Part shown: positions 26,293-35,572 of the stretch, in pieces
Position numbering within the stretch: position 1 is the first letter of the stretch
Layout: each line of letters opens with the position of its first letter
DNA from: Aliamphritea ceti
GTDB taxonomy: Bacteria > Pseudomonadota > Gammaproteobacteria > Pseudomonadales > Balneatricaceae
Reading direction: 5' to 3'
Length of the DNA: 64,000 bases
NCBI RefSeq assembly: GCF_024347215.1
Contig: NZ_AP025282.1
Coordinates: 2,604,001 to 2,668,000 of the forward strand
Notes under the pieces: model-generated
The model's database searches: none
What the model was told of the DNA's origin: nothing
What the model saw: only the letters and a program-made list of their open reading frames with translations
Translations under genes and position numbers: made by a program

Positions 26293-27234
26293 ATGAGTAT
26301 TAACTGGTTTCCGGGTCATATGCACAAGGCGAGAAAAGAAATCGCCGAAGTGATGAAAGACATAGATGTTGTTATAGAAGTACTGGATGCACGCCTGCCG
26401 ATCTCCAGCGAAAACCCTATGGTGTCTTCACTCCGTAAAGGGACTCCAGTAATCAAGTTGCTGAACAAGTCCGATCTGGCAGACCCGCAGCGGAGTCAGG
26501 AATGGCTTGAGTATTTCAACAGTTTGCCGGATACCACTGCATTGCTGATCGATTACTCGCAAAAGAAGCTGATTAGCCGTATACCGGACCTTTGTAAGCA
26601 ACAGGTACCAGCGCGGGCTAATGCTGGCAGGCCTGTCCGGGCAATGATCATGGGGATACCGAACGTCGGTAAGTCCACGATGATCAATGCTTTACTGGGT
26701 AAGCGTATTGCTAAGGTTGGTAACGAGCCAGCAGTCACTAAAGGGCAAAAACGTTTTACCCTGAAAAATGGCATGGCTCTATCTGATACACCAGGTATTC
26801 TCTGGCCTAAAATCGAAGACCGGGATTCCGGTTATCGTTTAGCAGCCAGCGGTGCAATTAAAGATACGGCTATCGAATATGAAGATATTGCAGCTTATGC
26901 TGCTGGATTCTTGCGAACCGATTATCCAGATCTGCTGACTCAGCGTTATAAGCTGAAATCGATTCCTGAAACAGCGGAAGAAACGCTGGAAAGTATCGGC
27001 CGCAAACGGGCCGGATTACGCCCCGGAGGTGTAGTTGACCTGCATAAAGCTTCGGAAATCCTGTTGAATGAATTACGTTCAGGGGTAATTGGACTGGTTA
27101 CCTTTGAAACTGTTGACGAATGGCAGGCGAAGTGGGAGGCGCAACGGCTTGAAGCTGAGCGGCTTGAGCAGGAACGCCTGGAAGAAGAACGACTCGCCGC
27201 CGAACAGGCAAAAGAGAAACAATACCGCCGCTAA
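26293..27234 (+). CDS. ylqF: ribosome biogenesis GTPase YlqF/RbgA
   Basis: A 313-residue circularly permuted GTPase acting in late large-subunit assembly. The order G4-G1-G3 is visible: NKSDL near residue 58, GIPNVGKST near 120 and DTPG near 165. The N-terminus MSINWFPGHMHKARKEI is highly characteristic of YlqF. The C-terminal 35 residues form a charged Glu/Arg coiled tail that is longer than in the B. subtilis protein. A small Lys-rich gene follows 32 bp later and is likely cotranscribed. Confidence 0.94.
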   Translation: MSINWFPGHMHKARKEIAEVMKDIDVVIEVLDARLPISSENPMVSSLRKGTPVIKLLNKSDLADPQRSQEWLEYFNSLPDTTALLIDYSQKKLISRIPDLCKQQVPARANAGRPVRAMIMGIPNVGKSTMINALLGKRIAKVGNEPAVTKGQKRFTLKNGMALSDTPGILWPKIEDRDSGYRLAASGAIKDTAIEYEDIAAYAAGFLRTDYPDLLTQRYKLKSIPETAEETLESIGRKRAGLRPGGVVDLHKASEILLNELRSGVIGLVTFETVDEWQAKWEAQRLEAERLEQERLEEERLAAEQAKEKQYRR

Positions 27235-27266
27235 TTGTATGCGTGCAGGTAGTTATAGGTAATAAG

Positions 27267-27518
27267 ATGTCACGAACTAAGAAAAAACGTACTGGCGGTC
27301 AGCCGGTAATCTGGTTAGATGGACCGCGTCGCAGCGAAAAGCTGGCGGATCCGGAGAGCTATGAGAGCCGTAAGCGCAAAAACCTTGATAAAAAGAAAAA
27401 GGTTAAGTCGGTATTTGAAAAACATCAGGATGAAAACAGCCAGGAAGGTAATGGCTCAGAGCAGCGTAAAACCCGCCTGTCGGATAAAATCCGTAAAATT
27501 AAAAAAGAAGATTCTTAA
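27267..27518 (+). CDS. small Lys/Arg-rich hypothetical protein downstream of ylqF
   Basis: An 83-residue, strongly basic and mostly disordered protein (SRTKKKRTGG at the start, then LDKKKKVKSVFEK and a charged tail). I do not recognise the family. The frame is open from a GTG at 27243, but ATG 27267 is better placed after TAGGTAATAAG. The close spacing to the ribosome GTPase gene and the RNA-binding-like composition suggest a ribosome or RNA role; that is inference only. Confidence 0.6.
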   Translation: MSRTKKKRTGGQPVIWLDGPRRSEKLADPESYESRKRKNLDKKKKVKSVFEKHQDENSQEGNGSEQRKTRLSDKIRKIKKEDS

Positions 27519-27530
27519 CAGACTTCTTTG

Positions 27531-27556
27531 TTAGCCTGCCAGCTCTGGCAGGCTAA
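27531..27556 (+). terminator. perfect 11-bp hairpin after the Lys-rich gene
   Basis: TTAGCCTGCCA / TGGCAGGCTAA with a 4-base GCTC loop, 12 bases past the stop. It lacks a following T run (TCCCC instead), so it is an imperfect terminator or a 3' stabilising stem. Confidence 0.55.
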
Positions 27557-27780
27557 TCCCCGAGCGTGCTAAACGCTATTATTTTGTGCTTCCCTTAGCT
27601 GTTTAAAATGGCTATCTGAAATTGCCTTTTTTACATGTAACTGAACAGGTATCTGCCTGCTCAGTAAGCGTGCTCATACCTTTTGAAGCTCCAGGACTAC
27701 TTAATTTCCCTTAAGGATAATTTGCGCGATACGGCTGGCTCTTCTACGGTTATTGCATGCAGTTACTTAAGGAGGTTGTT

Positions 27781-28047
27781 ATGTCTCACGCCGAAGTACG
27801 TCGTGCAGGTAATGCGCCGATAAAGATTGATCTGGTTGAAGGGGAGACTTATTGCTGGTGCGCTTGCGGCCGTTCATCTACTCAGCCATTGTGTGACGGG
27901 TCCCATCAGGGTACCGGATTAGATCCGGTGGTTTTTATTGCCCGTAAATCAGAAACAGTATGGCTCTGTACGTGTAAACAGACGCAGACTACACCCTTAT
28001 GTGATGGTAGCCACAAGCAACAGCAGGCTCAAAGCAAAGCATATTAA
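27781..28047 (+). CDS. CDGSH iron-sulfur domain protein, two motifs
   Basis: An 88-residue protein with two CDGSH motifs, each expected to hold a 2Fe-2S cluster by three Cys and one His: CWCACGRSSTQPLCDGSH (about residues 24-41) and CTCKQTQTTPLCDGSH (about 63-78). The dual type is common in bacteria and has no firm function beyond redox or cluster transfer. ATG 27781 is chosen because of the near-perfect AAGGAGG ribosome site nine bases ahead; the frame extends further upstream without support. Confidence 0.92.
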   Translation: MSHAEVRRAGNAPIKIDLVEGETYCWCACGRSSTQPLCDGSHQGTGLDPVVFIARKSETVWLCTCKQTQTTPLCDGSHKQQQAQSKAY

Positions 28048-28142
28048 TAGTAACCAGGGCTGATGGTCTGGCTTAAGGTGAGCATAGAAGTGAAATAACC
28101 GGTGATGTTTAACACCACCGGTCTGTAACGCAGTAACAGCGA

Positions 28143-29246
28143 TTAATCTACCAGTGCGTACTCTTCTTTCAGGATAGCAATGATTTCTGCCTTAGGATTA
28201 TCAGACAGATTCAGCTTTTTACCTGTAATCTTTTCCGCAATGCCTACATATGTATCGGAAACTGCATTCAGAACTTCTGTTGGTAGTTCGTTATCACGAG
28301 CTAGGGCTTGACGTTCGTCCATACGGTCTTTATTCAGCAGAATGTCTGGATCAGGGAAATGCGTCAGCAACAGCTGGCGGAAACTCTCTTTGGAATTCTC
28401 AACTACCTGGCCGTCACGGTAAGAAGGGCCGTCCCAGATACGGGATGAGTCTGGTGTTCCTACTTCATCCATATAAATTAGCTTTTCGTTACCGTTAGCA
28501 TCTGTAACGTAACCAAATTCAAACTTAGTATCGACAAACACCTGATCAAGTTCGCTCAGAGCATTACTAATCAGATTGAAACCTTCCTTCAACAGCTTCT
28601 CGTACTGATCGATATCTGCAGCGTCGCGGAAGTTGAATGCCTGGTAGTTATTTTTAATGTCAGTACGGGTAATGTTTACATCATCAACTTCAGGCACACC
28701 CGGAATACCGGTCAGAATGCCTTTAGTCGAGGGCGTAATCAGCAGCTCAGGAAGTTTCTGATCTTTCTGCAGGCCTTCAGCAATTTGGATACCGCAGAAC
28801 TCACGTTCACCTTTACTGTAAGCACGCCACATTGAGCCAGTAATGTATTGACGGCAAATAGCTTCAATCATTACTGGTTTAGCTTTCTGAACAATCCATA
28901 CCAGTGGGTGAGGGATGTCCAGAATATGGCTGTCAGCCAGGCCCTGTTCACGGAACAGTTTAAACCAGTGGTTAGAGATAGCGTTCAGCGCTGCACCTTT
29001 ACCAGGTACGCCACGCATGCCGCCTTCACCTTGCCAAATGCAGTCAAAAGCAGAGATTCGGTCACTGATAACCATAATGGCAAGCGGTGCATCGCTAACT
29101 ACGTCGTATCCTTTCTCAGCGATTAACCGGCGGCTGTCAGCTTCAGTAAGCCAGTAAACGGAACGTACTTTGCCACTGTGAACCGGGCTGTCTGTACGAA
29201 TAGGAAGATCATCATTTACCGCTAAAACTTTATCGGCACGACTCAT
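28143..29246 (-). CDS. purC: phosphoribosylaminoimidazole-succinocarboxamide synthase
   Basis: SAICAR synthetase, which joins aspartate to CAIR in de novo purine synthesis. At 367 residues this is the long form found in many gammaproteobacteria and in eukaryote-like branches, not the 237-residue E. coli type. Motifs include SGKVRSVYWL near residue 24 (nucleotide loop), RQYITGSMWRAYSKGERE near 135, DTKFEFGYV near 240 and LIYMDEVGTPDSSRIW near 258. Single gene. No PurR-box palindrome of the E. coli type is seen upstream. A GC-rich dyad at 28098-28121 (ACCGGTG / CACCGGT) follows the stop but lacks a T run. Confidence 0.95.
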   Translation of the reverse strand: MSRADKVLAVNDDLPIRTDSPVHSGKVRSVYWLTEADSRRLIAEKGYDVVSDAPLAIMVISDRISAFDCIWQGEGGMRGVPGKGAALNAISNHWFKLFREQGLADSHILDIPHPLVWIVQKAKPVMIEAICRQYITGSMWRAYSKGEREFCGIQIAEGLQKDQKLPELLITPSTKGILTGIPGVPEVDDVNITRTDIKNNYQAFNFRDAADIDQYEKLLKEGFNLISNALSELDQVFVDTKFEFGYVTDANGNEKLIYMDEVGTPDSSRIWDGPSYRDGQVVENSKESFRQLLLTHFPDPDILLNKDRMDERQALARDNELPTEVLNAVSDTYVGIAEKITGKKLNLSDNPKAEIIAILKEEYALVD

Positions 29247-29701
29247 TTGTCAGTGTCCTGTATTGCTAATTCAAGAAATGTTTTATGTATTCCTGTAATC
29301 ATATTTTCTGGGCCCAAAAGAGCACCTAGATTACAGAAATGCGGATCTTACCAGAAGACAGTAAGGCAGGCATATATTTTCCACTTCAGATTCTATGTAT
29401 AAAACCATGCCGTTTTTATTTTTTCTTTAATTACATATGCTTGCATAGTTATTGATAGAGTCAACATTAACAAATCAGCTTGGCATTCAGCCGTATTAGT
29501 AACTGACTTACAAGTCAGTCAGGATACATTTTTGTTGAGCCTTACGTAGTAAAACTGATATGTCATGTAAGCTCATTTGTTACTATTTATAACAAAGGCT
29601 TAATGCATTACCCTTGTTCTGCGGTGTAACATGCGTTTGAAATTAACCGCTATACAACCATGTGGCATCACTATGATACGGACAGTTACGGATACACAAT
29701 C
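29247..29701. other. 455-bp intergenic region between purC and the DM13 gene
   Basis: Divergent promoters. Contains a perfect palindrome (29502-29519); a short upstream extension of the DM13 frame (29660) is not believed to be translated. No other feature seen. Confidence 0.4.
29502..29519. promoter_or_regulatory. 18-bp perfect palindrome
   Basis: ACTGACTT-AC-AAGTCAGT, arms of 8 bp around a 2-base centre. The form resembles TetR-type operators, but no regulator gene is adjacent. Lies 182 bp before the DM13 gene and 255 bp before purC. Confidence 0.45.
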
Positions 29702-30169
29702 ATGAAAAAACTACTCTTGCTGGCATCCTTGCTGGCAGCACTGGCGACAGGTTTTGCTGCTGGTATCTATGCGCTACCTATCATGATTGCGCCACCGTCA
29801 CCCAGCAATGCAATGCTTACACAGATCATTTTAGAAGCTGACTACACAGCTGAGTTTGATGCGAATATTTCAGGCAGTGATTTTCTGCACTGGGGCGAAG
29901 GGCGGTTAGGGATAACTGGCAATAAGGTCGCCTTTATTGGTGAGCTCGCGCCGGGCCCGGATTACCGATTATATCTGGTACCTGAATATGTAAATTCTGA
30001 CAAAGAATTTCTGGCGGTTAAATCCAGCGCGTTGCAGCTAGGTGAGGTTAATACCTTTAAGAATTTCCTGGTTGAGTTTGATGACGGCGTTAATTTTGCG
30101 GAATACAACACACTACTGGTGTGGTGTGAAACGTTTCAGAAATACATTTCAGCAACGCGGTTCCGTTAA
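29702..30169 (+). CDS. DM13-domain protein, membrane-anchored or secreted
   Basis: A 155-residue protein with an N-terminal signal sequence or anchor (about 1-22) and one DM13 domain, seen as GSDFLHWGEGRLGI, LAPGPDYRLYLVPEYV and a C-terminal NTLLVWCETFQKYISATRF. The single cysteine in VWCETF is the conserved DM13 residue thought to act in redox reactions. The frame starts earlier (29660), but ATG 29702 gives the signal peptide directly. Function unknown. Confidence 0.86.
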   Translation: MKKLLLLASLLAALATGFAAGIYALPIMIAPPSPSNAMLTQIILEADYTAEFDANISGSDFLHWGEGRLGITGNKVAFIGELAPGPDYRLYLVPEYVNSDKEFLAVKSSALQLGEVNTFKNFLVEFDDGVNFAEYNTLLVWCETFQKYISATRFR

Positions 30170-30359
30170 TTCCGTATTTACTGCCCTTTGTTCTTTGTCA
30201 GGATGATACAATAGCGGAATTACTCTTTTCCAAAGCTTGTTTAGCATATTCATGCGTGCAGCAAGCGGATAATTTCTGTTAAAACAGTCGTCATATTTGC
30301 TGGCTTTATTCCTTAAGGCAGGCAGGTGTCGAGCTTTTCCTGACTACGGAAGGTACTTC

Positions 30360-31760
30360 ATGCAAAAGGCTGACGCTCAACAGCCACCCTGGTTAGCACT
30401 CTTCAGTATTTGTCTTGCAGCATTTCTGGTACCTATGGCTATGGCTGCTGTTAATCTGGCCTTGCCGACCATAGCGCTTGATCTGCATATAGATGCGGTT
30501 TATTTAAGCTGGGTCCCCAGTGCGCCGTTATGGGGCTCTGTTGTGCTGATGCTTCCGGTTGCCAGATTGGCAGACCTCTATGGCAGAAGGCGAATACATC
30601 TTTACGGCCTGGCTTTATACGCTGCATCTTCAGTGGTTGTCGCCTGGGTAGACCAGATTGAATGGTTGCTTTTCTTTCGGGTTTTGCAGGGGCTTTCCAG
30701 TTCATTCATTTTTGCTACCGCAATGGCTATGGTTGCTACACTGGCTGGTAGCGAGCGGCGGGGAATGTTCCTGGGCATAGTTTCTACGTCTGTATATCTT
30801 GGTTTAACACTTGGTCCTGTTGCGGGAGGCTGGCTGACTGAATTACTCGGCTGGAGAAGTGTGTTCTGGCTACCGGTACCCGGTATATTGCTGGCGCTGG
30901 TATTGGTCTTACGTTTTGTGCCAACGACGCCGCGTACACAGCAGACTAATGAGGGCCTCAGTTTCAGCCAGCGGTTGGACCTTACCGGTAGCCTGATCTT
31001 TGCGCTTTGTACCAGCTGTTTGTTTTTCGGTGTATCTGGTTTACCAGACCTTCGCTTTGCCGGTGTATTGTTCATGGGCATAGTACTTTGCTGGGTATTT
31101 GTACGTCATCAGCGGGTAGCCAAAGCCCCTTTAGTACGTATTGATGCTATGCGCCAGAATCGAATATTTACCCGCTCACTACTGGCCAGTGTTTGTATGT
31201 ATGGCGCCAGCTTTCCGGTGTTATTTATTCTGAGTTTGTATCTGCAGTACATACAGGGGCTATCGCCGGGTGAGGCGGGCAGTATTATCCTTATACAGGC
31301 TTTACTAATGGCCTGCGTTGCACCGGTTGCTGGACGGCTTTCCGATCGTTACGAAGCAAGAGTTATTGCAACCTCTGGTTGTGGGATGTTTGTGCTGGGT
31401 TTCGTGGTACTGTTTTTTGCAGGAATGGATTCGCCGCTGTGGCAAATTCAGATGGGGCTTTGCTTTTTAGGCATTGGATTTGGGTTATTTTCCTCACCAA
31501 ACAATAACGCAGCGATGGGGTCAGTTGATCCTTCACGGTTAGGCATTGCTTCTGCCATGCTTAACTTAGCCCGTACTGCTGGCAACATGTTCAGTACAAC
31601 TATTATGGTGGTGATTTTTAATTATTACTTTGGTGAGAAAGTGTTGCAGCCGGAAGACTATCCGCAGCTTTTAGTTGTAGTGAAAATAGCAGTGTTACTG
31701 GGTGGGGCTTATGCCCTGGCCGGCGGGTATTTTTCTTTAACCCGCGGCCGGATGCGCTAA
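30360..31760 (+). CDS. MFS drug/solute exporter, DHA2 (14-TM, EmrB/QacA) type
   Basis: A 466-residue major facilitator with about 14 hydrophobic segments. The early motif VNLALPTIALDLHIDAVYLSW near residue 31, the loop ARLADLYGRRRIHLYGL near 66 and the motif C-like LGLTLGPVAGGWLTELLGWRSVFW near 143 mark DHA2 exporters. Start ATG 30360 follows GGAAGG; the longer frame to 30297 has no ribosome site. Substrate unknown; EmrA-type adaptor is not present beside it. It ends 17 bp from the converging ppsR gene. Confidence 0.9.
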   Translation: MQKADAQQPPWLALFSICLAAFLVPMAMAAVNLALPTIALDLHIDAVYLSWVPSAPLWGSVVLMLPVARLADLYGRRRIHLYGLALYAASSVVVAWVDQIEWLLFFRVLQGLSSSFIFATAMAMVATLAGSERRGMFLGIVSTSVYLGLTLGPVAGGWLTELLGWRSVFWLPVPGILLALVLVLRFVPTTPRTQQTNEGLSFSQRLDLTGSLIFALCTSCLFFGVSGLPDLRFAGVLFMGIVLCWVFVRHQRVAKAPLVRIDAMRQNRIFTRSLLASVCMYGASFPVLFILSLYLQYIQGLSPGEAGSIILIQALLMACVAPVAGRLSDRYEARVIATSGCGMFVLGFVVLFFAGMDSPLWQIQMGLCFLGIGFGLFSSPNNNAAMGSVDPSRLGIASAMLNLARTAGNMFSTTIMVVIFNYYFGEKVLQPEDYPQLLVVVKIAVLLGGAYALAGGYFSLTRGRMR

Positions 31761-31776
31761 ATAAGTTAACGGCGGG

Positions 31777-32595
31777 TCAGTCGATTCGCCGGTCCAGATC
31801 CATTTGCGCCATGATTTTGGTAGCAATCTCTTCAATAGAGAAACTAGTGGTGTTGATGCTGGGTAAGACTTCTTTACGCAACATCCGCTCTACACAACGT
31901 ACCTCAAACTCACACTGATCCAGTGAAGCATAGCGACTGTTAGGCCGGCGCTCATGGCGAATAGCAGCGAGCTGGAAAGGATCTATCGTAAGGCCATAGA
32001 GCTTATCGCGATAAGGCTTGAGAATGGCAGGCAGATCCTTATCATGCAGGTCATCTTCAGTAAGGGGATAATTGGCTGCACGTACGCCAAACTGTAATGC
32101 CATGTAAAGACATGACGGGGTTTTACCGCAACGGGAAACGCCAATTAGAATGATATCAGCCTGATCGTATTGCTGAATCCTGGCACCGTCATCGTTATCC
32201 AGTGCAAAATTAACAGATTCGATGCGATCCTTATAACGGTCCATTTCATGGATACCGTGTGATGTGCCGACGCTATAGGACGAGTGGCAGCCGAGCTCGA
32301 GCTCAAGAGGTTTAAGAAAAGCTGAAAACACATCGATCTTATACGAGACGCTACTGCTTATTTCTTTACGAATAGTTTCATCTACAACAGTGTCGAACAC
32401 GATTGCTTGCTGACCGTCCTGTTCACTGGCGTCATTGATGCGTTTTACTGCAGCGTGGGCTTTATCAATGCTGTCGATATAAGGCAAAGTAATTTTGTCG
32501 AAGTAAATGCCTTCAAACTGTGCCAAGAGGCTGTTGCCCAAAGCTTCGGCTGTTATTCCAGTGCCGTCGGAGATAAAAAATGCTGTACGTTTCAT
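31777..32595 (-). CDS. ppsR: PEP synthase regulatory kinase/phosphorylase PpsR
   Basis: A bifunctional DUF299 protein that inactivates PEP synthase by ADP-dependent phosphorylation of a threonine and reactivates it by phosphate-dependent dephosphorylation. The P-loop-like GVSRCGKTPSCLYMA near residue 153 and the N-terminal FISDGTGITAEALGNSLL are highly conserved. With ATG 32595 the protein has 272 residues, close to the 277 of E. coli; the frame extends nine codons upstream without need. Divergent from its target ppsA across 538 bp. Confidence 0.94.
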   Translation of the reverse strand: MKRTAFFISDGTGITAEALGNSLLAQFEGIYFDKITLPYIDSIDKAHAAVKRINDASEQDGQQAIVFDTVVDETIRKEISSSVSYKIDVFSAFLKPLELELGCHSSYSVGTSHGIHEMDRYKDRIESVNFALDNDDGARIQQYDQADIILIGVSRCGKTPSCLYMALQFGVRAANYPLTEDDLHDKDLPAILKPYRDKLYGLTIDPFQLAAIRHERRPNSRYASLDQCEFEVRCVERMLRKEVLPSINTTSFSIEEIATKIMAQMDLDRRID

Positions 32596-32732
32596 GGGCT
32601 TTATCTTGAAGTAAAACGGCATTATTGCCAGTTTGTTGTTAATTGCAAAGCAATACCTTTGTATTGAATCGCGCTGATATATCCGCCAAAAGTCGTATGA
32701 ATAAATAACATACAGCAGGCTATTGCTCTTCT

Positions 32733-32746
32733 TTGATAATCATCAA
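32733..32746. promoter_or_regulatory. FNR/ANR-type box between ppsR and ppsA
   Basis: TTGATAATCATCAA fits the TTGAT-N4-ATCAA consensus exactly. It is 138 bp before ppsR and 388 bp before ppsA; on the minus strand a TGTTAT hexamer stands at about the right distance for a class II site driving ppsR. Binding is inferred from the consensus only. Confidence 0.55.
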
Positions 32747-32823
32747 GCATAAAATTACTGATGAATGGTAGCCTAATTGCGATCTACAATAAGCATGGCG
32801 GGTACTAGTTAAAATGCCGCTTA

Positions 32824-32839
32824 AAGCCTTGCAAGGCTT
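32824..32839. promoter_or_regulatory. perfect 16-bp palindrome upstream of ppsA
   Basis: AAGCCTTGCAAGGCTT is fully self-complementary with no loop. It differs from the Cra (FruR) consensus. It is a candidate operator for an unknown regulator. Confidence 0.4.
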
Positions 32840-33133
32840 GGACTTCAGAGGTGTTTAGCCGGTACATTTAAGCTACATGACTCTTTATATTGCTAATACC
32901 AGGCGCATAGTTCGCAATCGTTATACAGAGTCGTCAGGACCTTAGTGATGTTCTAAATGCCGGATAGCTACAAAAATGTCATTAAAACAAGGTATAAAGC
33001 TACTCAAAATCTGAGGCCAATTACAGTATTATGGCCGGGCTAAAGTATGTTTAATCGCTCAGTGGTTTACCCAGCCTCAAAGATTAGCATTCTGTGTTCA
33101 TACCCCCGAACAAACTACAAAAGGAGAAAGACT

Positions 33134-35521
33134 TTGCACAACTACGTGATCTCGTTAGCCCAGGTGGGCATGAAGGATGTCGATAAAGTTGGTGGGAAGA
33201 ATGCCTCCCTGGGGGAGATGATAAGTCAGTTAAGTGATGCCGGTATTCGGGTGCCCGGTGGATTTGCCACAACGGCTGATGCTTTCAATGAGTTTCTTAA
33301 TTACCACCAGTTGGGCGGTAAGATTTCTGCTGCTCTGGCTGCCCTGGATGTTGATGACGTCCGTGAGCTGGCCAGAGTAGGTGCACAGATCAGAGGTTGG
33401 ATCGAAGCCGAGCCGTTACAGCCTGAGCTGGAAAGTGCCATCAAACAGTCTTACGAAGCACTGTGTGACGGTAACGAAATAAGCGTTGCTGTACGTTCGT
33501 CAGCAACCGCAGAAGATTTACCTGATGCATCTTTTGCAGGTCAGCAGGAAACCTTTCTTAACGTACGTGGCTATGATGCTGTTATTCAGGCCATCAAGTC
33601 AGTATTTGCGTCTTTATATAACGACCGTGCGATCGCTTACCGGGTACATCAGGGATTTGACCATGATCTGGTGTCCTTATCTGCAGGTATTCAGCGGATG
33701 GTTCGCAGTGATATTGCGACCAGTGGTGTAATGTTTTCTCTGGATACTGAATCAGGCTTTCAACACGTTGTCTTTATTACGTCTGCTTATGGCCTGGGTG
33801 AAACGGTGGTGCAGGGCGCAGTTAATCCTGACGAGTTTTATGTCTATAAACCAACGTTGCGCCAGGATGTCCCTGCTGTCTTACGTCGCAATCTTGGTAC
33901 TAAAGCTATTAAAATGGTCTATAACAATCAGACCAGCGACGGGAACGGTGAGCAGAGTAGCGTTAAAACCGTTGCTGTGGACCAGGCTGAACGAATGCGC
34001 TTTTCACTGAACGATGAAGATGTTCAGGCGCTGGCTAAACTGGCTGTGACTATTGAGCAGCACTATGGCTGTCCAATGGATATTGAATGGGCAAAAGATG
34101 GTGAAGATGGCTTGCTTTACATCGTGCAGGCCCGCCCCGAAACCGTTAAGAGCCGCGTACAGGATGCGGTAATTGAACGATATCTGCTTAAAGAGACCGG
34201 TCAGGTGTTAGTTGAAGGCCGCTCGATTGGCCACCGGATTGGTAGTGGTGCTGTACGTTTAGTTGAAGATATCAGTGAAATGGATCTGGTTAAGCCCGGT
34301 GATGTTCTGGTAACAGACATGACAGATCCTGACTGGGAGCCTGTTATGAAACGGGCATCAGCAATTATTACTAACCGTGGTGGCCGTACCTGCCATGCAG
34401 CGATTATTGCCCGTGAGTTGGGTATCCCGGCAATTGTAGGCTGCGGCAACGCAACCGATGTACTGCGTGAAGATCAGCTAGTCACTGTTTCCTGTGCGGA
34501 AGGTGATACAGGCAAAGCTTACGCAGGCAAACTGGATTTTGAGCACCAGACCAACCGCGTAGACTCAATGCCTTCTTTACCCTTCGATATTATGATGAAT
34601 GTTGGTAACCCGGATCGCGCTTTTGATTTTCAGGCACTACCTAATGCTGGTGTCGGCCTGGCAAGACTCGAATTCGTGATTAACCGGATGATAGGTATTC
34701 ATCCCAAAGCACTGCTTAATTATGATCAGCTGAATGAAGACCTGCAGCAGGTAATTGATCGTCGCACTGCGGGCTATGATGGCCCAATTGATTTTTATGT
34801 GTCTAAGCTGGTCGAAGGCATGTCCAGCCTGGCCGCAGCTTTCTACCCGAAGAAAGTCATTATTCGGATGTCTGACTTTAAATCTAATGAATATAGCCAT
34901 CTGATTGGTGGTGATGCGTACGAAGCCCGTGAAGAAAATCCTATGCTGGGCTTTCGGGGAGCCAGCCGCTATATAGCTGAAAGTTTCCGTGATTGTTTTG
35001 AGCTTGAATGCCGCGCAATGAAATACGTGCGTGAGAAGATGAAGCTGAGCAACATCGAAATTATGATTCCTTTCGTGCGTACTGTTGGGGAAGCAAAGCA
35101 GGTTATCGACTTGCTGGCAGAGAATGGTTTACGCCGAGGTGAGAACGGTCTGCGCATTATTATGATGTGTGAGTTACCTGCTAACGCATTGCTGGCTGAA
35201 GAATTCCTTGAATACTTCGATGGTTTTTCAATCGGCTCTAACGACCTGACACAGTTAACCTTAGGTCTGGACCGTGACTCTGGTGTTATTGCACATCTAT
35301 TTGATGAACGTAATGAAGCAGTAAGACAGTTACTTGCAATGGCTATCCGTGCCTGTAAAAAACAAAAAAAATACGTGGGCATATGCGGGCAGGGGCCATC
35401 AGATCATCCTGATTTAGCTCGCTGGCTGATGGAAGAAGGTATCGACTCTGTATCGCTCAATCCGGATACGGTACTTGATACATGGTTCTTCCTGGCAAAC
35501 GGTGAAACAGCTCCCGAGTAA
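33134..35521 (+). CDS. ppsA: phosphoenolpyruvate synthase
   Basis: Converts pyruvate, ATP and water to PEP, AMP and phosphate, for gluconeogenesis from organic acids. The 795-residue product (E. coli 792) has the N-terminal ATP-binding domain (GGKNASLGEM near residue 19, VRSSATAEDLPDASFAGQQET near 120), the central swivelling domain with the catalytic histidine in TNRGGRTCHAAIIARELG (about 413-430), and the C-terminal PEP-binding barrel ending with GICGQGPSDHPD. The open frame begins upstream at 33047, but homology starts at about HNYVISLAQVGMKDVDK, and a TTG at 33134 sits nine bases after AAGGAGAAAG; so the start is most likely TTG. Regulated by PpsR. Confidence 0.95.
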   Translation: MHNYVISLAQVGMKDVDKVGGKNASLGEMISQLSDAGIRVPGGFATTADAFNEFLNYHQLGGKISAALAALDVDDVRELARVGAQIRGWIEAEPLQPELESAIKQSYEALCDGNEISVAVRSSATAEDLPDASFAGQQETFLNVRGYDAVIQAIKSVFASLYNDRAIAYRVHQGFDHDLVSLSAGIQRMVRSDIATSGVMFSLDTESGFQHVVFITSAYGLGETVVQGAVNPDEFYVYKPTLRQDVPAVLRRNLGTKAIKMVYNNQTSDGNGEQSSVKTVAVDQAERMRFSLNDEDVQALAKLAVTIEQHYGCPMDIEWAKDGEDGLLYIVQARPETVKSRVQDAVIERYLLKETGQVLVEGRSIGHRIGSGAVRLVEDISEMDLVKPGDVLVTDMTDPDWEPVMKRASAIITNRGGRTCHAAIIARELGIPAIVGCGNATDVLREDQLVTVSCAEGDTGKAYAGKLDFEHQTNRVDSMPSLPFDIMMNVGNPDRAFDFQALPNAGVGLARLEFVINRMIGIHPKALLNYDQLNEDLQQVIDRRTAGYDGPIDFYVSKLVEGMSSLAAAFYPKKVIIRMSDFKSNEYSHLIGGDAYEAREENPMLGFRGASRYIAESFRDCFELECRAMKYVREKMKLSNIEIMIPFVRTVGEAKQVIDLLAENGLRRGENGLRIIMMCELPANALLAEEFLEYFDGFSIGSNDLTQLTLGLDRDSGVIAHLFDERNEAVRQLLAMAIRACKKQKKYVGICGQGPSDHPDLARWLMEEGIDSVSLNPDTVLDTWFFLANGETAPE

Positions 35522-35545
35522 CCTTAGCCTTCTCGGTTAACTCAG

Positions 35546-35572
35546 CGCCCGTCATTCAGACGGGCGTTTTTG
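35546..35572 (+). terminator. terminator of ppsA
   Basis: Perfect 8-bp GC-rich stem CGCCCGTC / GACGGGCG, 5-base loop, then five T; 24 bases past the stop. Confidence 0.88.

Larger units (their letters stand above)
32596..33133. other. 538-bp ppsR/ppsA divergent control region
   Basis: Holds the promoters of both genes, an exact FNR/ANR-type box at 32733-32746 and a perfect palindrome at 32824-32839. No credible open frame. Confidence 0.5.
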
